DNA of 64,000 nt from Erysipelotrichia bacterium (lineage in GTDB: Bacteria; Bacillota_I; Bacilli_A; Erysipelotrichales; Erysipelotrichaceae), in assembly GCA_018333955.1 (NCBI GenBank), contig JAGXSD010000030.1, forward strand, positions 62,001 to 126,000, read 5' to 3'. Below, piece after piece: positions 17,945 to 26,555 of this stretch. The position numbers were made by a program, and so were the translations under genes. The notes under the pieces are model-generated. The model worked only from the letters and a program-made list of their open reading frames with translations. It searched no databases and had not been told where the DNA came from. Position 1 is the stretch's first letter, and each line of letters begins with the position of its first letter.

Positions 17945-18762
17945 AACTTTAATCTCCCTGCTAGTATTCTTGTCGCCTCTTCAATGGTATAAACACCTTG
18001 TGATGTTGTCACAACATCATTGACAAGGTGATGAATATGATGATCAAGAAGATAATGAGAGTTAATCATTTCATCCACAGGTCCATTATGGACAATCTTT
18101 CCTGCTTCGAGTATAACGATTTGATCAGCAATCTCATGATAAGGAACTAATGAATGATCTAGAATAATTAGCGTTTTACCTTGTTTTTTAAGATCTTGAC
18201 AAAGTTTTATGAAGAATTGTTGCCCTGCTTGATCAAGATGAACACGAGGTTCATCAAAGATAATGACATCAGGATCTAATACTAGCATGGATGCAAGCGC
18301 TACTCTTTGAAGCATCCCAAGTGAACAAGATTCTAGTGTAGAATGTAACAATGGTGTAATCTCACATAACCTCGCCATGGCTTTAACTCTAAAAAGGGTC
18401 TCCTCACGATCAAAATTGAGATTCTCACATGAGAAAGCAATCTCATCTAATACTGTCTCTTTCAACATGGACATCTGACTATTTGGATGAGTGAAAAGAT
18501 ACCCTATCTTGAGAACTTGTTCTTTAAGGCTTAATAAGGAGAGTGGTTGATGATTAAATAATATCTCCCCTTTTAAGGTACCCAAGTTGATGTGAGGCAT
18601 CAGACCTTTAAGTATCATTCCCATGGTAGATTTTCCTGCATCATCATGTCCGCATATCACAATACAATCGTTTTTTTGGATTGTCATATTAATGTTTTCT
18701 AATGCAAGTTTTTTTGCTCCATGATATTGAAATGACACATCATTCAATTTATATAAACTCAT
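17941..18762 (-). CDS. ECF transporter ATPase subunit, first of two
   Basis: 273 aa ABC ATPase. Walker A is GHDDAGKST, Walker B is VIIFDEPRVHLD, and the H-loop is IILDHSL. As in its neighbour the signature motif is degenerate (ESCSLGMLQRVALA, without the GG pair). It overlaps the T-component gene and the next ATPase gene by 4 bp each, a tightly coupled operon. The two would form the heterodimeric motor of an energy-coupling-factor importer. Unlike the common genome-wide shared EcfA1A2T module, this one has its own S-component and so looks dedicated (group I). Confidence 0.82.
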   Translation of the reverse strand: MSLYKLNDVSFQYHGAKKLALENINMTIQKNDCIVICGHDDAGKSTMGMILKGLMPHINLGTLKGEILFNHQPLSLLSLKEQVLKIGYLFTHPNSQMSMLKETVLDEIAFSCENLNFDREETLFRVKAMARLCEITPLLHSTLESCSLGMLQRVALASMLVLDPDVIIFDEPRVHLDQAGQQFFIKLCQDLKKQGKTLIILDHSLVPYHEIADQIVILEAGKIVHNGPVDEMINSHYLLDHHIHHLVNDVVTTSQGVYTIEEATRILAGRLKL

Positions 18763-19523
18763 AAGAACACCTTGAACCCAAGAATCACTCCTGTTAGTAA
18801 AACAAGTAGCATTTCAAACATCTGCTCCTTCTTCGTTTTAATGCATGGGTGAAGAAGTGTTTGTGACATTTGAATATCATACCCTCTTACGAGATAAGTA
18901 CGTTGTCGCTGTTGGTTCATCATCATATTACGAATCACTAATGGCACCATAAGCGGCCATAAACTTCGTATTCTATTAATTATGCTTCCTTGTGTCACTA
19001 CCCCCCGTGTTTGTTGTGCAATCATGATTGCTTTTGCTTGTTTTCGTGAAGTTTGTAAGTTCACTAACACCGAAGTGATCAAAAATGCAATCGAAGCCTT
19101 CCATGAAGGAGTTGGATATGCAGCCAAGATATCTTCTTGTGGAGTGTGAACGACGATGGTGGAAATCAGAAAAATGAGAGCGATGATGGATTTCACTCTC
19201 ATTAAGACATACATCAAACTTTCTGAATTAAAACCAAATGATCCAAAACTGAACCATAAAGGTTGACTACTTTGAAATGTAAATCCCGAGATAAGGGTCA
19301 ACATCATCATATATGGTAAAGCAAAAGACCATGATATCCACCATGTTTTTAATGAATGATGAGTCAAGTGAATAAGACCACATAATGGAATAATGAAAAG
19401 AAAAGTAAAGCGAGCATCAAACACAAAACTTAACACGATAAGCATGAATGCAGTCATTAGTTTTGTGTTTGGATGGATGTTTTTAAGTTTCATAGAACTC
19501 CTGGGTTTAAAAGCCTTAATCAT
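18759..19523 (-). CDS. ECF transporter transmembrane T-component
   Basis: 254 aa membrane protein with about five hydrophobic segments. In the cytoplasmic coupling region two short motifs, QQTRGV and YLVRGYD, correspond to the paired x-R-G (Ala-Arg-Gly-like) motifs by which T-components dock on the ATPases. KLKNIHPNTKL near the N-terminus is also typical (the HPxxKL type). It lies 6 bp downstream of the S-component gene and overlaps the ATPase gene by 4 bp. Confidence 0.82.
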   Translation of the reverse strand: MIKAFKPRSSMKLKNIHPNTKLMTAFMLIVLSFVFDARFTFLFIIPLCGLIHLTHHSLKTWWISWSFALPYMMMLTLISGFTFQSSQPLWFSFGSFGFNSESLMYVLMRVKSIIALIFLISTIVVHTPQEDILAAYPTPSWKASIAFLITSVLVNLQTSRKQAKAIMIAQQTRGVVTQGSIINRIRSLWPLMVPLVIRNMMMNQQRQRTYLVRGYDIQMSQTLLHPCIKTKKEQMFEMLLVLLTGVILGFKVFL

Positions 19524-19529
19524 GGAACA

Positions 19530-20111
19530 TTAGTTTTCTAAAGGAATATAAAGTGTTCCTAATGGATATTGATATAACAAGCGCTTTGGAAGTGCTTTAA
19601 TCATACCATACGCAAGGATGACTGAAATCACTTTATCAACTGACTCTGTCATGATATTGGTCGTAATAACAGCTTCAAGCAATCCTTGACCTACCGCAAG
19701 TAAATACAACGTGATAAAGCTTGAACCACTTCCTGAAGTTCCTCCAAAGATATAAATAGTAATAGGGATTGCAGTGATCTGAGTCACTAACCAAACCACC
19801 ATAGTGACGATGATTAAGCCAAAATAAGACTTAAATGCTCCTTTGATGGCACAATAACCGACACTCAATCCAATAGCCATTTGCACAATAGCATAGGCAA
19901 ACCAAATGGGATTTTGTAGCCCTAAGATAATGTTTGTAAAGAGTCCTGTAAGCATGCCTAACCAAGGCCCCGCAAGAGCACCCACTAGAATAGTTCCAAT
20001 AACATCGAGAAAAATCGGTAAGCGAAGCTGCATCGGAATCTGTGCCAACACAATATTTAGTACTACCCCAAACCCTATTAAACCTAAGTGAATAGTGGTT
20101 AATTTCCTCAT
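19530..20111 (-). CDS. ECF transporter substrate-binding S-component
   Basis: 193 aa, about six transmembrane segments, first gene of the operon. The arrangement IFLDVIGTILVGALAGPW, then GMLTGLFTNIILGLQNP, is typical of small S-components, with an N-terminal stretch that would contact the T-component. I cannot name the ligand: the sequence is not clearly the thiamine, biotin, riboflavin or folate type. The divergent LacI-family regulator hints at a sugar- or nucleoside-related ligand rather than a vitamin under riboswitch control, and indeed no riboswitch is visible in the short leader. Confidence 0.75.
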   Translation of the reverse strand: MRKLTTIHLGLIGFGVVLNIVLAQIPMQLRLPIFLDVIGTILVGALAGPWLGMLTGLFTNIILGLQNPIWFAYAIVQMAIGLSVGYCAIKGAFKSYFGLIIVTMVVWLVTQITAIPITIYIFGGTSGSGSSFITLYLLAVGQGLLEAVITTNIMTESVDKVISVILAYGMIKALPKRLLYQYPLGTLYIPLEN

Positions 20112-20152
20112 TTTGACTCCTTACTGGGTAAAAACATTCTCCTATTGTTCAA

Positions 20153-20182
20153 ATTATAAACTAATTTTCACAAATTTGTTAA
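20153..20182 (-). promoter_or_regulatory. Promoter of the ECF operon
   Basis: Minus strand TTAACA (20182-20177), 18-nt spacer, TATAAT (20158-20153). The leader is about 35 nt with SD AAGGAG before the S-component ATG. Confidence 0.6.
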
Positions 20183-20185
20183 ATA

Positions 20186-20204
20186 TTACACGTATAAGTG
20201 TGAA
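20186..20204. promoter_or_regulatory. Candidate operator between the divergent lacI-type and ECF promoters
   Basis: Imperfect inverted repeat TTACAC-GTATAA-GTGTGAA located between the two divergent promoters. It lacks the central CG of most LacI-family operators, so assignment to the adjacent regulator is tentative. Confidence 0.3.
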
Positions 20205-20210
20205 CATAAA

Positions 20211-20239
20211 TTGTGTTTAATTTGTGTGATTGATACAAT
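20211..20239 (+). promoter_or_regulatory. Promoter of the LacI-type regulator gene
   Basis: TTGTGT (20211-20216), 17-nt spacer, TACAAT (20234-20239), about 18 nt before the ATG. SD is AGGAG. Confidence 0.6.
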
Positions 20240-20257
20240 ACCATTAGGAGATCAAGG

Positions 20258-21271
20258 ATGGTAACTTTAAAAGACATTGCAAAGGCTTGCAACGTTAGCG
20301 TTGCAACAGTTTCAATTGTTCTCTCCAATCGTCCACATCGTTTTTCTTCCGCGACAGTCAATAGAGTCTTAGATACCGCAAAGTCAATGAACTATGTTCC
20401 GAATACCTTTGCACAATCATTAGTGACAAAACGAACCAAGATAATTGGTCTACTTGTTCCAGATGTCAATAATGTTTTCTATCTTGATTTTATTACTGAA
20501 GTTGAGAAGATAGCGAAAAACAGGGGATATACTGTCGTTTTAGTAAACTCTGAGAACGATGCGTTGGAAGAATTAAACAATTACAAGACATTTATTTCGC
20601 GTCGATTTGACGCAACGATTGTTTTGCGTGCATCAATGAATTATGCAGAGGGCACTGATGAACTGACTAAATATGCGAATAAATACAAGATGCCAACATT
20701 ATGTTTATGTCGTAATGTTAAAGGTAGTTCTGTACTTAATGTGTATTCAAATGATTTGCTTGGTTCTTATCTAGCCACAAAACATCTCATTGACATTGGT
20801 CGCAAGAAAATTGGATTTATCAGTGGTCCGTTGGATGTCACCTTTAGTAAATTGCGTCTTGAAGGCTTTATGAAAGCCATCCAAGAGGCACAATTCAAGG
20901 AACATCAATACATGATTGTTGAGAGTGATTACACGTATTATGAAGGATCACTTAAAGCTAAAGAACTTATTAATGCGCAATGTGATGCGATTTATGCTGC
21001 GAATGATATGATGGCTATTGGAGCATATCAAGCCATTGATGAAGCACAACTTTCAATCGGAAAAGATATTGCTGTTGTTGGTTATGATGATATCCGTTTT
21101 GCAGCCATGCTCATCCCTTCACTAACGACTGTTCATCAGCCAATGAAATCTATGGCTGAGGAAGGAGTCACTGCACTTCTTGATTTTGTCGAGGGACTTC
21201 GAGTGGAACCTTTTGAAAAGGAATTTGATCCATTCCTCATTACTAGGCAAAGCACATCCCCTAAACAATAA
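20258..21271 (+). CDS. LacI-family transcriptional regulator, divergent from ECF operon
   Basis: 337 aa. N-terminal HTH (about 2-24) TLKDIAKACNVSVATVS with recognition helix SVATVSIVLSN and a hinge helix with Leu (NTFAQSLVTKRT). A periplasmic-binding-protein-like effector domain follows (IGLLVPDVNNVFY ... IGFISGPL ... DAIYAANDMMAIGA ... DIAVVGYDDIRFA ... LTTVHQP). It lies between the ECF/MFS operon and the GH3 gene on the beta-glucan side, so its target could be either. The divergent position favours the ECF operon. A terminator follows. Confidence 0.88.
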   Translation: MVTLKDIAKACNVSVATVSIVLSNRPHRFSSATVNRVLDTAKSMNYVPNTFAQSLVTKRTKIIGLLVPDVNNVFYLDFITEVEKIAKNRGYTVVLVNSENDALEELNNYKTFISRRFDATIVLRASMNYAEGTDELTKYANKYKMPTLCLCRNVKGSSVLNVYSNDLLGSYLATKHLIDIGRKKIGFISGPLDVTFSKLRLEGFMKAIQEAQFKEHQYMIVESDYTYYEGSLKAKELINAQCDAIYAANDMMAIGAYQAIDEAQLSIGKDIAVVGYDDIRFAAMLIPSLTTVHQPMKSMAEEGVTALLDFVEGLRVEPFEKEFDPFLITRQSTSPKQ

Positions 21272-21280
21272 TCGTCAAAC

Positions 21281-21308
21281 ACTCACTTCATCAAAGTGAG
21301 TTTTTTTA
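21281..21308 (+). terminator. Terminator of the LacI-type regulator gene
   Basis: ACTCACTT/AAGTGAGT stem (21281-21288, 21294-21301) with a 5-nt loop and a T run to 21307. Confidence 0.85.
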
Positions 21309-21310
21309 AG

Positions 21311-21334
21311 AAAAAAGACTGCAATGCAGTCTTT
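21311..21334 (-). terminator. Terminator of the GH3 gene
   Basis: AAAGACTGC/GCAGTCTTT stem (21314-21322, 21326-21334), 3-nt loop, then TTTC on the minus strand, immediately after the GH3 stop at 21336. Confidence 0.8.
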
Positions 21335-21335
21335 A

Positions 21336-24071
21336 TTATATTTTTTTAAATTGAATTCTATGAATATTTAATCCATTTTGCGGGAATGAGAAGGTAAGTT
21401 TCTGAACGCCTGTTGAAAGTTTTAATTGCTTCTCACGCATCATCCAATGACCGTCTGTCCCATTAAACACAAAGGTTGCCACAAACTTATCATTAATGAG
21501 TACATTCACTGGTATTTGCGCTAATGGATTTAGATTTGCGCGTGTATTGAAGTTTAACGCATATAGGCCACCTTCGACCACATCAAGTTCAAAGCTCTTC
21601 TCATTCCCTGATGTAGTATCTACTCCATCCAATGAAATTTGTGTTCCATCCTCAATTCTAATGCTCTTTGCACTGGCTTGTCCCTGTGAAGTTGTCTCAT
21701 CATCAACAATTTCCTCACCTCTTAAAAGACGTGCAAATGCTTCAGATTGAAGCAACACATGACAGATATTCTTAGCACAACGTTGAAGTTCACCACGAGT
21801 GAGTATTCCTTGTTCTAAAGCTTCTAAGGTATTATCTTTATTACTATTTTCTTTCGCATTCTCTACAACCATGTAGACATCATTTTGCGCACGCACCATA
21901 GCCTTTGTATTTTTAACAGTGGCTGGTCCCCCTTCATCATTAAGTTTGGCCCACCAGTCGGTCATGACAAATCCACTGAAACCCCATTGTTTGCGCAAAA
22001 TCGTAGTATTTAAATCATAATTACTTGCAGCCCAGATTCCATTGACTGCACTATAGGAGGTCATAATTGAGCGCGCATTAGCTTGCTTCACAGCCATTTC
22101 ATATCCTTTAAGATATATTTCACGCAGTGCTCTTTCAGAAATAATACAATCAATATCATGACGAGCTGTTTCTTGATTATTCGCAGTAAAGTGTTTCAAT
22201 GTACCACTTGCTCCAACTGAATGCATTCCTTTGGTTTGAGCTACCGCCATTGATCCTGTAAGGAATGGATCTTCTGAGAAGTACTCAAAGTTTCGACCAT
22301 TAAGTGGATTACGATGAATATTGATACCAGGACCTAAGAGGAAATCAACCTTATTAAGTAGTAACTCTTTCCCTTCCATTTGGTAAAGCTGTTCAATCAG
22401 TGGTGTATTCCATGTGCATGCCATCAAAGTTCCATTAGGTAAGCTTGTCGCAATCGTGCCACAGTCCATACGAACGCCTGAAGGACCATCTGCACAACAA
22501 GCAATAGGCAGACCATATCCTAGAAGTTCTTTAGTGACTCCACCAAATGCGGATGCGGTTCCTGGAGTGACTTTAGGGCTACTCATGCCTTCTCCACGAA
22601 CAATATTGGCTAAGTCTTCATCACTCAACTGAGCAACAAACGCATCCATACTTACTTTTCCATCCGCAACGTCACTAAGTTTATAACCTAAATCACCCGT
22701 ATATGGTATTTCTTGAGGTAGTCGCTCTTGCATACGTTGTGATAAATCATAGCTTCGTAGTGGAACATCTTCATAGGTTAGAAGGATTTCACCATCTTCA
22801 AGTTCTGGTTTAATGCGTGTAAATGGTGTAACTGGCGCAAGGGCTGATTCAAGTTTCTCAACCACCACAGTAGTAGGCAGTTTGATGGTTAGTGCCTTAT
22901 TAGTATGACGAACACTATGTCCTACATGGATGTCATATGCTCCTTCTTCTAAGACAAAACAATATGGATGTCCAGTTGCACCACTATCATCAAAGGAAGC
23001 ACATTCTTTAAGATCGAATTCAAATGATAATACTTCAGATTGGTGTGGCTTTAGTAAAGTACTCTTCTTAAAGGACACTAAAGTTTTTAATGGTTTCCCT
23101 AATTTGCCCATAGGAGCACTTGTATAGACTTGAACAACTTCTTTACCTGAACAATGACCTGTATTGGTCACTAAGACATCAATAAGCACACGATGTTCTT
23201 TGTAATGTGAATTTAATACTTCAATATTGAATGTTGTGTAGGATAGTCCATATCCAAATGGATACAGAACGCGATCCTTTGCAAACGTTTCAAAGTATCG
23301 GTATCCTACATAAATATCTTCTTGGTAAAAGTTATAGTCTTTACGTCCAAAATTACGAGTTGAGAAGACATCTTCTAACTCATAAGAAATTGTATTCGCA
23401 AGTTTTCCACTTGGACTTACTTTTCCAGTAAGAACATCCGCAACAGCTCCTCCTCCTTCCATGCCACCTTGCCAGACATAAATCACAGCAGGCACATGAA
23501 GTTCATCAACCCATTTCATATCAATGATGTTGCCTACGTTAAGCACCACAGCACAACGTTTGAAATGTTTTGAGACTTTCGCAATCAAATCAAGTTCAAT
23601 CCTTGTCAGTAAGTAACTGCCCTCTTCATTGCGTGCATCTTGATCTTCACCGGCAGTGCGACCAATGATGACAATCGCAATATCATTTCGCTTTGAAGCT
23701 TCTAAAACAAGTTCATGTGAAACTTCCATTTCTTTTTGAGACCATGGTTCTTGACCCCACCCTGCACCTTTTTCAAACGGATGTTCACTCACCCAAGATT
23801 CATAAACTTGAGCTAAGGTTTCATCCACGTGGACTCGTCCACTTTGTCTTAATCCATCGAGAATATTGATGGTGTAATCAACATTCACCAATCCTCCTGA
23901 ACCGGTACCACTCTTATAGTAACTGTTTTGGATACGTCCAAATACAGCTACTTTTTCGTTGTGGCAGATCGGTAAAGATTGGTGATCATTCTTAAGTAAT
24001 ACTGCCCCTTCTGCCGCAACAATTCGTGCAAACTCTGCAAATCCTTCTAAACGACTTTGATTGTATTCCAT
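21336..24071 (-). CDS. Domain-permuted GH3 beta-glucosidase
   Basis: 911 aa, no signal peptide, so cytoplasmic. The domain order is swapped. The C-terminal-type GH3 domain comes first (about 10-250: EGAVLLKND, VAVFGR, VVLNVG, YVWQGGMEGG), then a fibronectin-III-like domain (about 270-390, after VLYPFGYGLSYTTF), then the catalytic TIM-barrel domain (about 470-790: CADGPSGVR, LGPGINIHRNPLNGRNFEYF, TLKHFTANNQE) with the nucleophile Asp about residue 705 in VMTDWWA. A final beta-rich domain (about 800-911) may bind carbohydrate. Permuted GH3 enzymes of this kind are known from Ruminococcus albus and Butyrivibrio. It probably hydrolyses imported gluco-oligosaccharides. A cre/LacI-type palindrome lies in its promoter region. 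Confidence 0.92.
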   Translation of the reverse strand: MEYNQSRLEGFAEFARIVAAEGAVLLKNDHQSLPICHNEKVAVFGRIQNSYYKSGTGSGGLVNVDYTINILDGLRQSGRVHVDETLAQVYESWVSEHPFEKGAGWGQEPWSQKEMEVSHELVLEASKRNDIAIVIIGRTAGEDQDARNEEGSYLLTRIELDLIAKVSKHFKRCAVVLNVGNIIDMKWVDELHVPAVIYVWQGGMEGGGAVADVLTGKVSPSGKLANTISYELEDVFSTRNFGRKDYNFYQEDIYVGYRYFETFAKDRVLYPFGYGLSYTTFNIEVLNSHYKEHRVLIDVLVTNTGHCSGKEVVQVYTSAPMGKLGKPLKTLVSFKKSTLLKPHQSEVLSFEFDLKECASFDDSGATGHPYCFVLEEGAYDIHVGHSVRHTNKALTIKLPTTVVVEKLESALAPVTPFTRIKPELEDGEILLTYEDVPLRSYDLSQRMQERLPQEIPYTGDLGYKLSDVADGKVSMDAFVAQLSDEDLANIVRGEGMSSPKVTPGTASAFGGVTKELLGYGLPIACCADGPSGVRMDCGTIATSLPNGTLMACTWNTPLIEQLYQMEGKELLLNKVDFLLGPGINIHRNPLNGRNFEYFSEDPFLTGSMAVAQTKGMHSVGASGTLKHFTANNQETARHDIDCIISERALREIYLKGYEMAVKQANARSIMTSYSAVNGIWAASNYDLNTTILRKQWGFSGFVMTDWWAKLNDEGGPATVKNTKAMVRAQNDVYMVVENAKENSNKDNTLEALEQGILTRGELQRCAKNICHVLLQSEAFARLLRGEEIVDDETTSQGQASAKSIRIEDGTQISLDGVDTTSGNEKSFELDVVEGGLYALNFNTRANLNPLAQIPVNVLINDKFVATFVFNGTDGHWMMREKQLKLSTGVQKLTFSFPQNGLNIHRIQFKKI

Positions 24072-24100
24072 GGTTGCTCCTTATTAATTTATTTATTTAA

Positions 24101-24117
24101 ATGATGGTTCCCATCAT
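24101..24117. repeat. Inverted repeat in the divergent GH3/GH16 promoter region
   Basis: ATGATGG-TTC-CCATCAT, a perfect 7-bp inverted repeat 30 bp upstream of the GH3 ATG. It could be a second operator or a leader hairpin; it does not look like the cre/LacI palindromes nearby. Confidence 0.35.
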
Positions 24118-24120
24118 ATT

Positions 24121-24156
24121 GAAAACGTTTTCTTTGACCTCATTATTATGTATAAT
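24121..24156 (+). promoter_or_regulatory. LacI/CcpA-type operator and promoter of the GH16-GH30 operon
   Basis: The perfect 12-bp palindrome GAAAACGTTTTC (24121-24132) overlaps the weak -35 (TTTTCT, 24128-24133), with TATAAT at 24151-24156 after 17 nt. The full sequence TGAAAACGTTTTCT also fits the cre consensus TGWAARCGYTWNCW. It lies between the divergent GH3 and GH16 genes and may control both. Confidence 0.65.
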
Positions 24157-24176
24157 GAAGGAAAGAGAGAATCCTT

Positions 24177-25058
24177 ATGAAAAAATCTATTCCTTTAATA
24201 TTGCTTTTGTTAGCCTCAGCATGTGCTCCTAAGCCCCCTGTTGTGACTCCTCCAAATAACTGTAAATCAACGGGCTATACCTATGATTTAGAAGATCTGA
24301 CTTATGAACTTGTCTGGTCGGATGAATTTGATGTGGATGGAGAACCCGATCCACAGAAATGGTCATACGATGTAGGAGGACATGGTTGGGGTAATCAAGA
24401 ACTTCAATATTACACAAAAGGTGAGAATGTTGAAGTTAAAGATGGAAAACTAGTCATTGAAGCTCGCAAGGAAACTCGAGGTCCGAATGCTTTCACCTCG
24501 ACTCGCTTAGTAAGCAAAAACAAAGGTGATTTCCGTTATGGTAAGTTTGAAGTGTATGCTAAACTTCCAGATACTTTAGGATCATGGTCTGCGGTATGGA
24601 TGCTTCCAACCGTGAACCAATATGGTGGATGGCCAAGATCGGGAGAAATCGATATCATGGAGTATGTCGTCCAAGATTTAAATATCGTTCATGGCACAGT
24701 TCATACTGGTCGATACAATCATATCGATGGCACCCAACAAGGATTCTCACGATCACTTCATGATGTCAGTAATACATTCCACTTATACACAATCGAATGG
24801 CTTCCTGATCAAATACGTTATTATCTCAATGGAGAATTTGTATATCGATTTAAACCTTCTTTATTTATCACTTGTCCAACAAGTCAACATTGGCCATTTG
24901 ATATTCCATTCCACCTTATCTTTAATATCGCCGTCGGTGGTTCATGGGGTGGTGCACGTGGTGTTGCCGAGGAAGGTTGGCCTACAACCATGGAAATAGA
25001 TTACATTCGTGTATATCAAGCTGTGGAAATGAATGACATTATTGAAAACAGAAGGTAA
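24177..25058 (+). CDS. GH16 endo-beta-1,3-glucanase (laminarinase type) lipoprotein
   Basis: 293 aa. A lipoprotein signal peptide ends near LLASAC (Cys16), followed by a Pro-rich linker, so it should be anchored outside the membrane. The GH16 domain begins at LVWSDEFDVDG and has the catalytic GEIDIMEYV (E-x-D-x-x-E, nucleophile and acid/base). WSAVWMLP and FDIPFHLIFNIAVGGSWGG are typical of bacterial laminarinases. It starts beta-glucan breakdown at the cell surface. It is first in a two-gene operon with GH30. A signal-less paralogue lies at 42392-43105. The SD GAAAGAGAG precedes the ATG. Confidence 0.93.
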   Translation: MKKSIPLILLLLASACAPKPPVVTPPNNCKSTGYTYDLEDLTYELVWSDEFDVDGEPDPQKWSYDVGGHGWGNQELQYYTKGENVEVKDGKLVIEARKETRGPNAFTSTRLVSKNKGDFRYGKFEVYAKLPDTLGSWSAVWMLPTVNQYGGWPRSGEIDIMEYVVQDLNIVHGTVHTGRYNHIDGTQQGFSRSLHDVSNTFHLYTIEWLPDQIRYYLNGEFVYRFKPSLFITCPTSQHWPFDIPFHLIFNIAVGGSWGGARGVAEEGWPTTMEIDYIRVYQAVEMNDIIENRR

Positions 25059-25067
25059 AGGAATCCT

Positions 25068-26531
25068 ATGAATATGAAACAACTATTAACTGCAGGTTTA
25101 AGCTCTATGATGGTGGCATGTGTCCCAAATACACCTGAACCAAGTGAACCCGACAAAGTCTATTCGATTGAAGGTCCAGTCTCAGTGTATATGTCTACTG
25201 TCGATCAGACACATCTTTTTACTCAAGTTGAAGATGCTCAGCTCTTTTTAAAACAAGACGCACCCTCATCTGGATTTGATATCACCCTCAATCCAAACAA
25301 GCAATTTCAAACTATTTTAGGCTCTGGGGCATCCTTTACAGATTCTTCGGCTTATCTTATCAATCAGGTGTTGTCCTTAGAAGATAAAGAAGACTTAATG
25401 AAGAAACTTTTCGATCGTGAAGAAGGCATTGGTTTATCCTTTATTCGTCAACCGATGGGAGCTTCTGATTTTGCACGGACCATGTATACCTATAATGATC
25501 GTCCAAAAGGTGAAACTGATGAATCTTTAGAATACTTTTCAATCGATCATGATCGTGCAGATATTATCCCTTTACTTAAACAAGCTTTAGAACTCAATCC
25601 TTCCATTAAGATTATGGCCAGCCCATGGACTGCGCCTGGATGGATGAAGTCTACTGATCATTGGATTGGTGGTCAACTTAATCCTCAAAACTATGAAGTG
25701 TATGGACAATACTTTGCCCGTTTCATTCAAGCCTATCAAGCAGAAGGTCTTGATATTTATGCCATTACTCCTCAAAATGAACCGTTATATGTTCCTGCAC
25801 ATTATCCAGGAATGGGCATGAATGCCATGCAACAAACCAATTTCATACGACGTGGTCTTGTCCCTGCTTTTCAAAAAGCTGGACTAGATACCAAGATTCT
25901 CATTTATGATCACAACTGGGATCGTAAGGACTATCCTTTAGATATCTTACGCACTATACCCGAACTTGTTTCTGGAGTGGCTTGGCATGTTTATGGGGGT
26001 CAAGTGAATGCCATGTCTGAAGTTGTACGTGAATTCCCAAATCATGATGTTTACTTCACAGAAGCTTCTGGTGGAGAATGGGTACCTCCTTTTGAAGCAG
26101 CCTTCCTTGGAGCTATTAAAACCGGTATTGATGTCTTTAGAAACTACTCTAAGACCTATGTCATGTGGAATTTTGCACTTGATGAGAATAATGGACCTGT
26201 AGTCCCTGGATTTGGACGGAGTACCGTTCGTGGTATGGTGACCATTAATCAAGAAACAAAAGAACTTACCTATAATCTTGATTACTATGTTCTAGCGCAC
26301 TTCAGTAAATTCACTCAACAAGATGCGATCCGGATTGACTCTACAAGGGCAGAAGGGAACTTTACAAGTGTTGCATTTCTCAACCCGGATCAAAGCGTGA
26401 ACTTGGTGGTCTACAACATGGCCAACCAATCACGAAATGCTTTAATTCACTTAAATCAACAAACGATTGTCGTCCCTATGCAAGGCAAGGGAGTCGCAAC
26501 CATAACTTTCAAACTACAAAGCGAAGACTAA
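25068..26531 (+). CDS. GH30 glucanase lipoprotein (probable endo-beta-1,6-glucanase)
   Basis: 487 aa. A lipoprotein signal with MMVAC near residue 18 is followed by a Pro/Glu linker. The GH30 (beta/alpha)8 domain shows GSGASFTDSSA, IMASPWTAPGWMKS, the acid/base Glu in ITPQNEP and the nucleophile Glu in YFTEASGG, followed by a C-terminal beta domain. GH30 covers glucosylceramidases, beta-1,6-glucanases and xylanases; the laminarinase partner favours beta-1,6-glucanase acting on branches, which is inference. It starts 9 bp after the GH16 stop; SD AAAGGAA. A hairpin terminator follows the stop. Confidence 0.9.
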   Translation: MNMKQLLTAGLSSMMVACVPNTPEPSEPDKVYSIEGPVSVYMSTVDQTHLFTQVEDAQLFLKQDAPSSGFDITLNPNKQFQTILGSGASFTDSSAYLINQVLSLEDKEDLMKKLFDREEGIGLSFIRQPMGASDFARTMYTYNDRPKGETDESLEYFSIDHDRADIIPLLKQALELNPSIKIMASPWTAPGWMKSTDHWIGGQLNPQNYEVYGQYFARFIQAYQAEGLDIYAITPQNEPLYVPAHYPGMGMNAMQQTNFIRRGLVPAFQKAGLDTKILIYDHNWDRKDYPLDILRTIPELVSGVAWHVYGGQVNAMSEVVREFPNHDVYFTEASGGEWVPPFEAAFLGAIKTGIDVFRNYSKTYVMWNFALDENNGPVVPGFGRSTVRGMVTINQETKELTYNLDYYVLAHFSKFTQQDAIRIDSTRAEGNFTSVAFLNPDQSVNLVVYNMANQSRNALIHLNQQTIVVPMQGKGVATITFKLQSED

Positions 26532-26554
26532 ACAGAAGGAAACTTCTGTTTTTT
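26531..26554. terminator. Bidirectional terminator between convergent GH30 and GH3 genes
   Basis: AACAGAAG/CTTCTGTT stem (26531-26538, 26543-26550), loop GAAA, with T-rich flanks. It closes both the plus-strand GH16-GH30 operon and the long minus-strand operon. Confidence 0.8.
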
Positions 26555-26555
26555 A

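Noticed and set aside
20112-20176. Nine-codon leader peptide overlapping the ECF S-component start
   Set aside because: A frame ATGTTTTTACCC... ends on the S-component ATG, but its SD abuts its ATG with no spacing. Likely chance.
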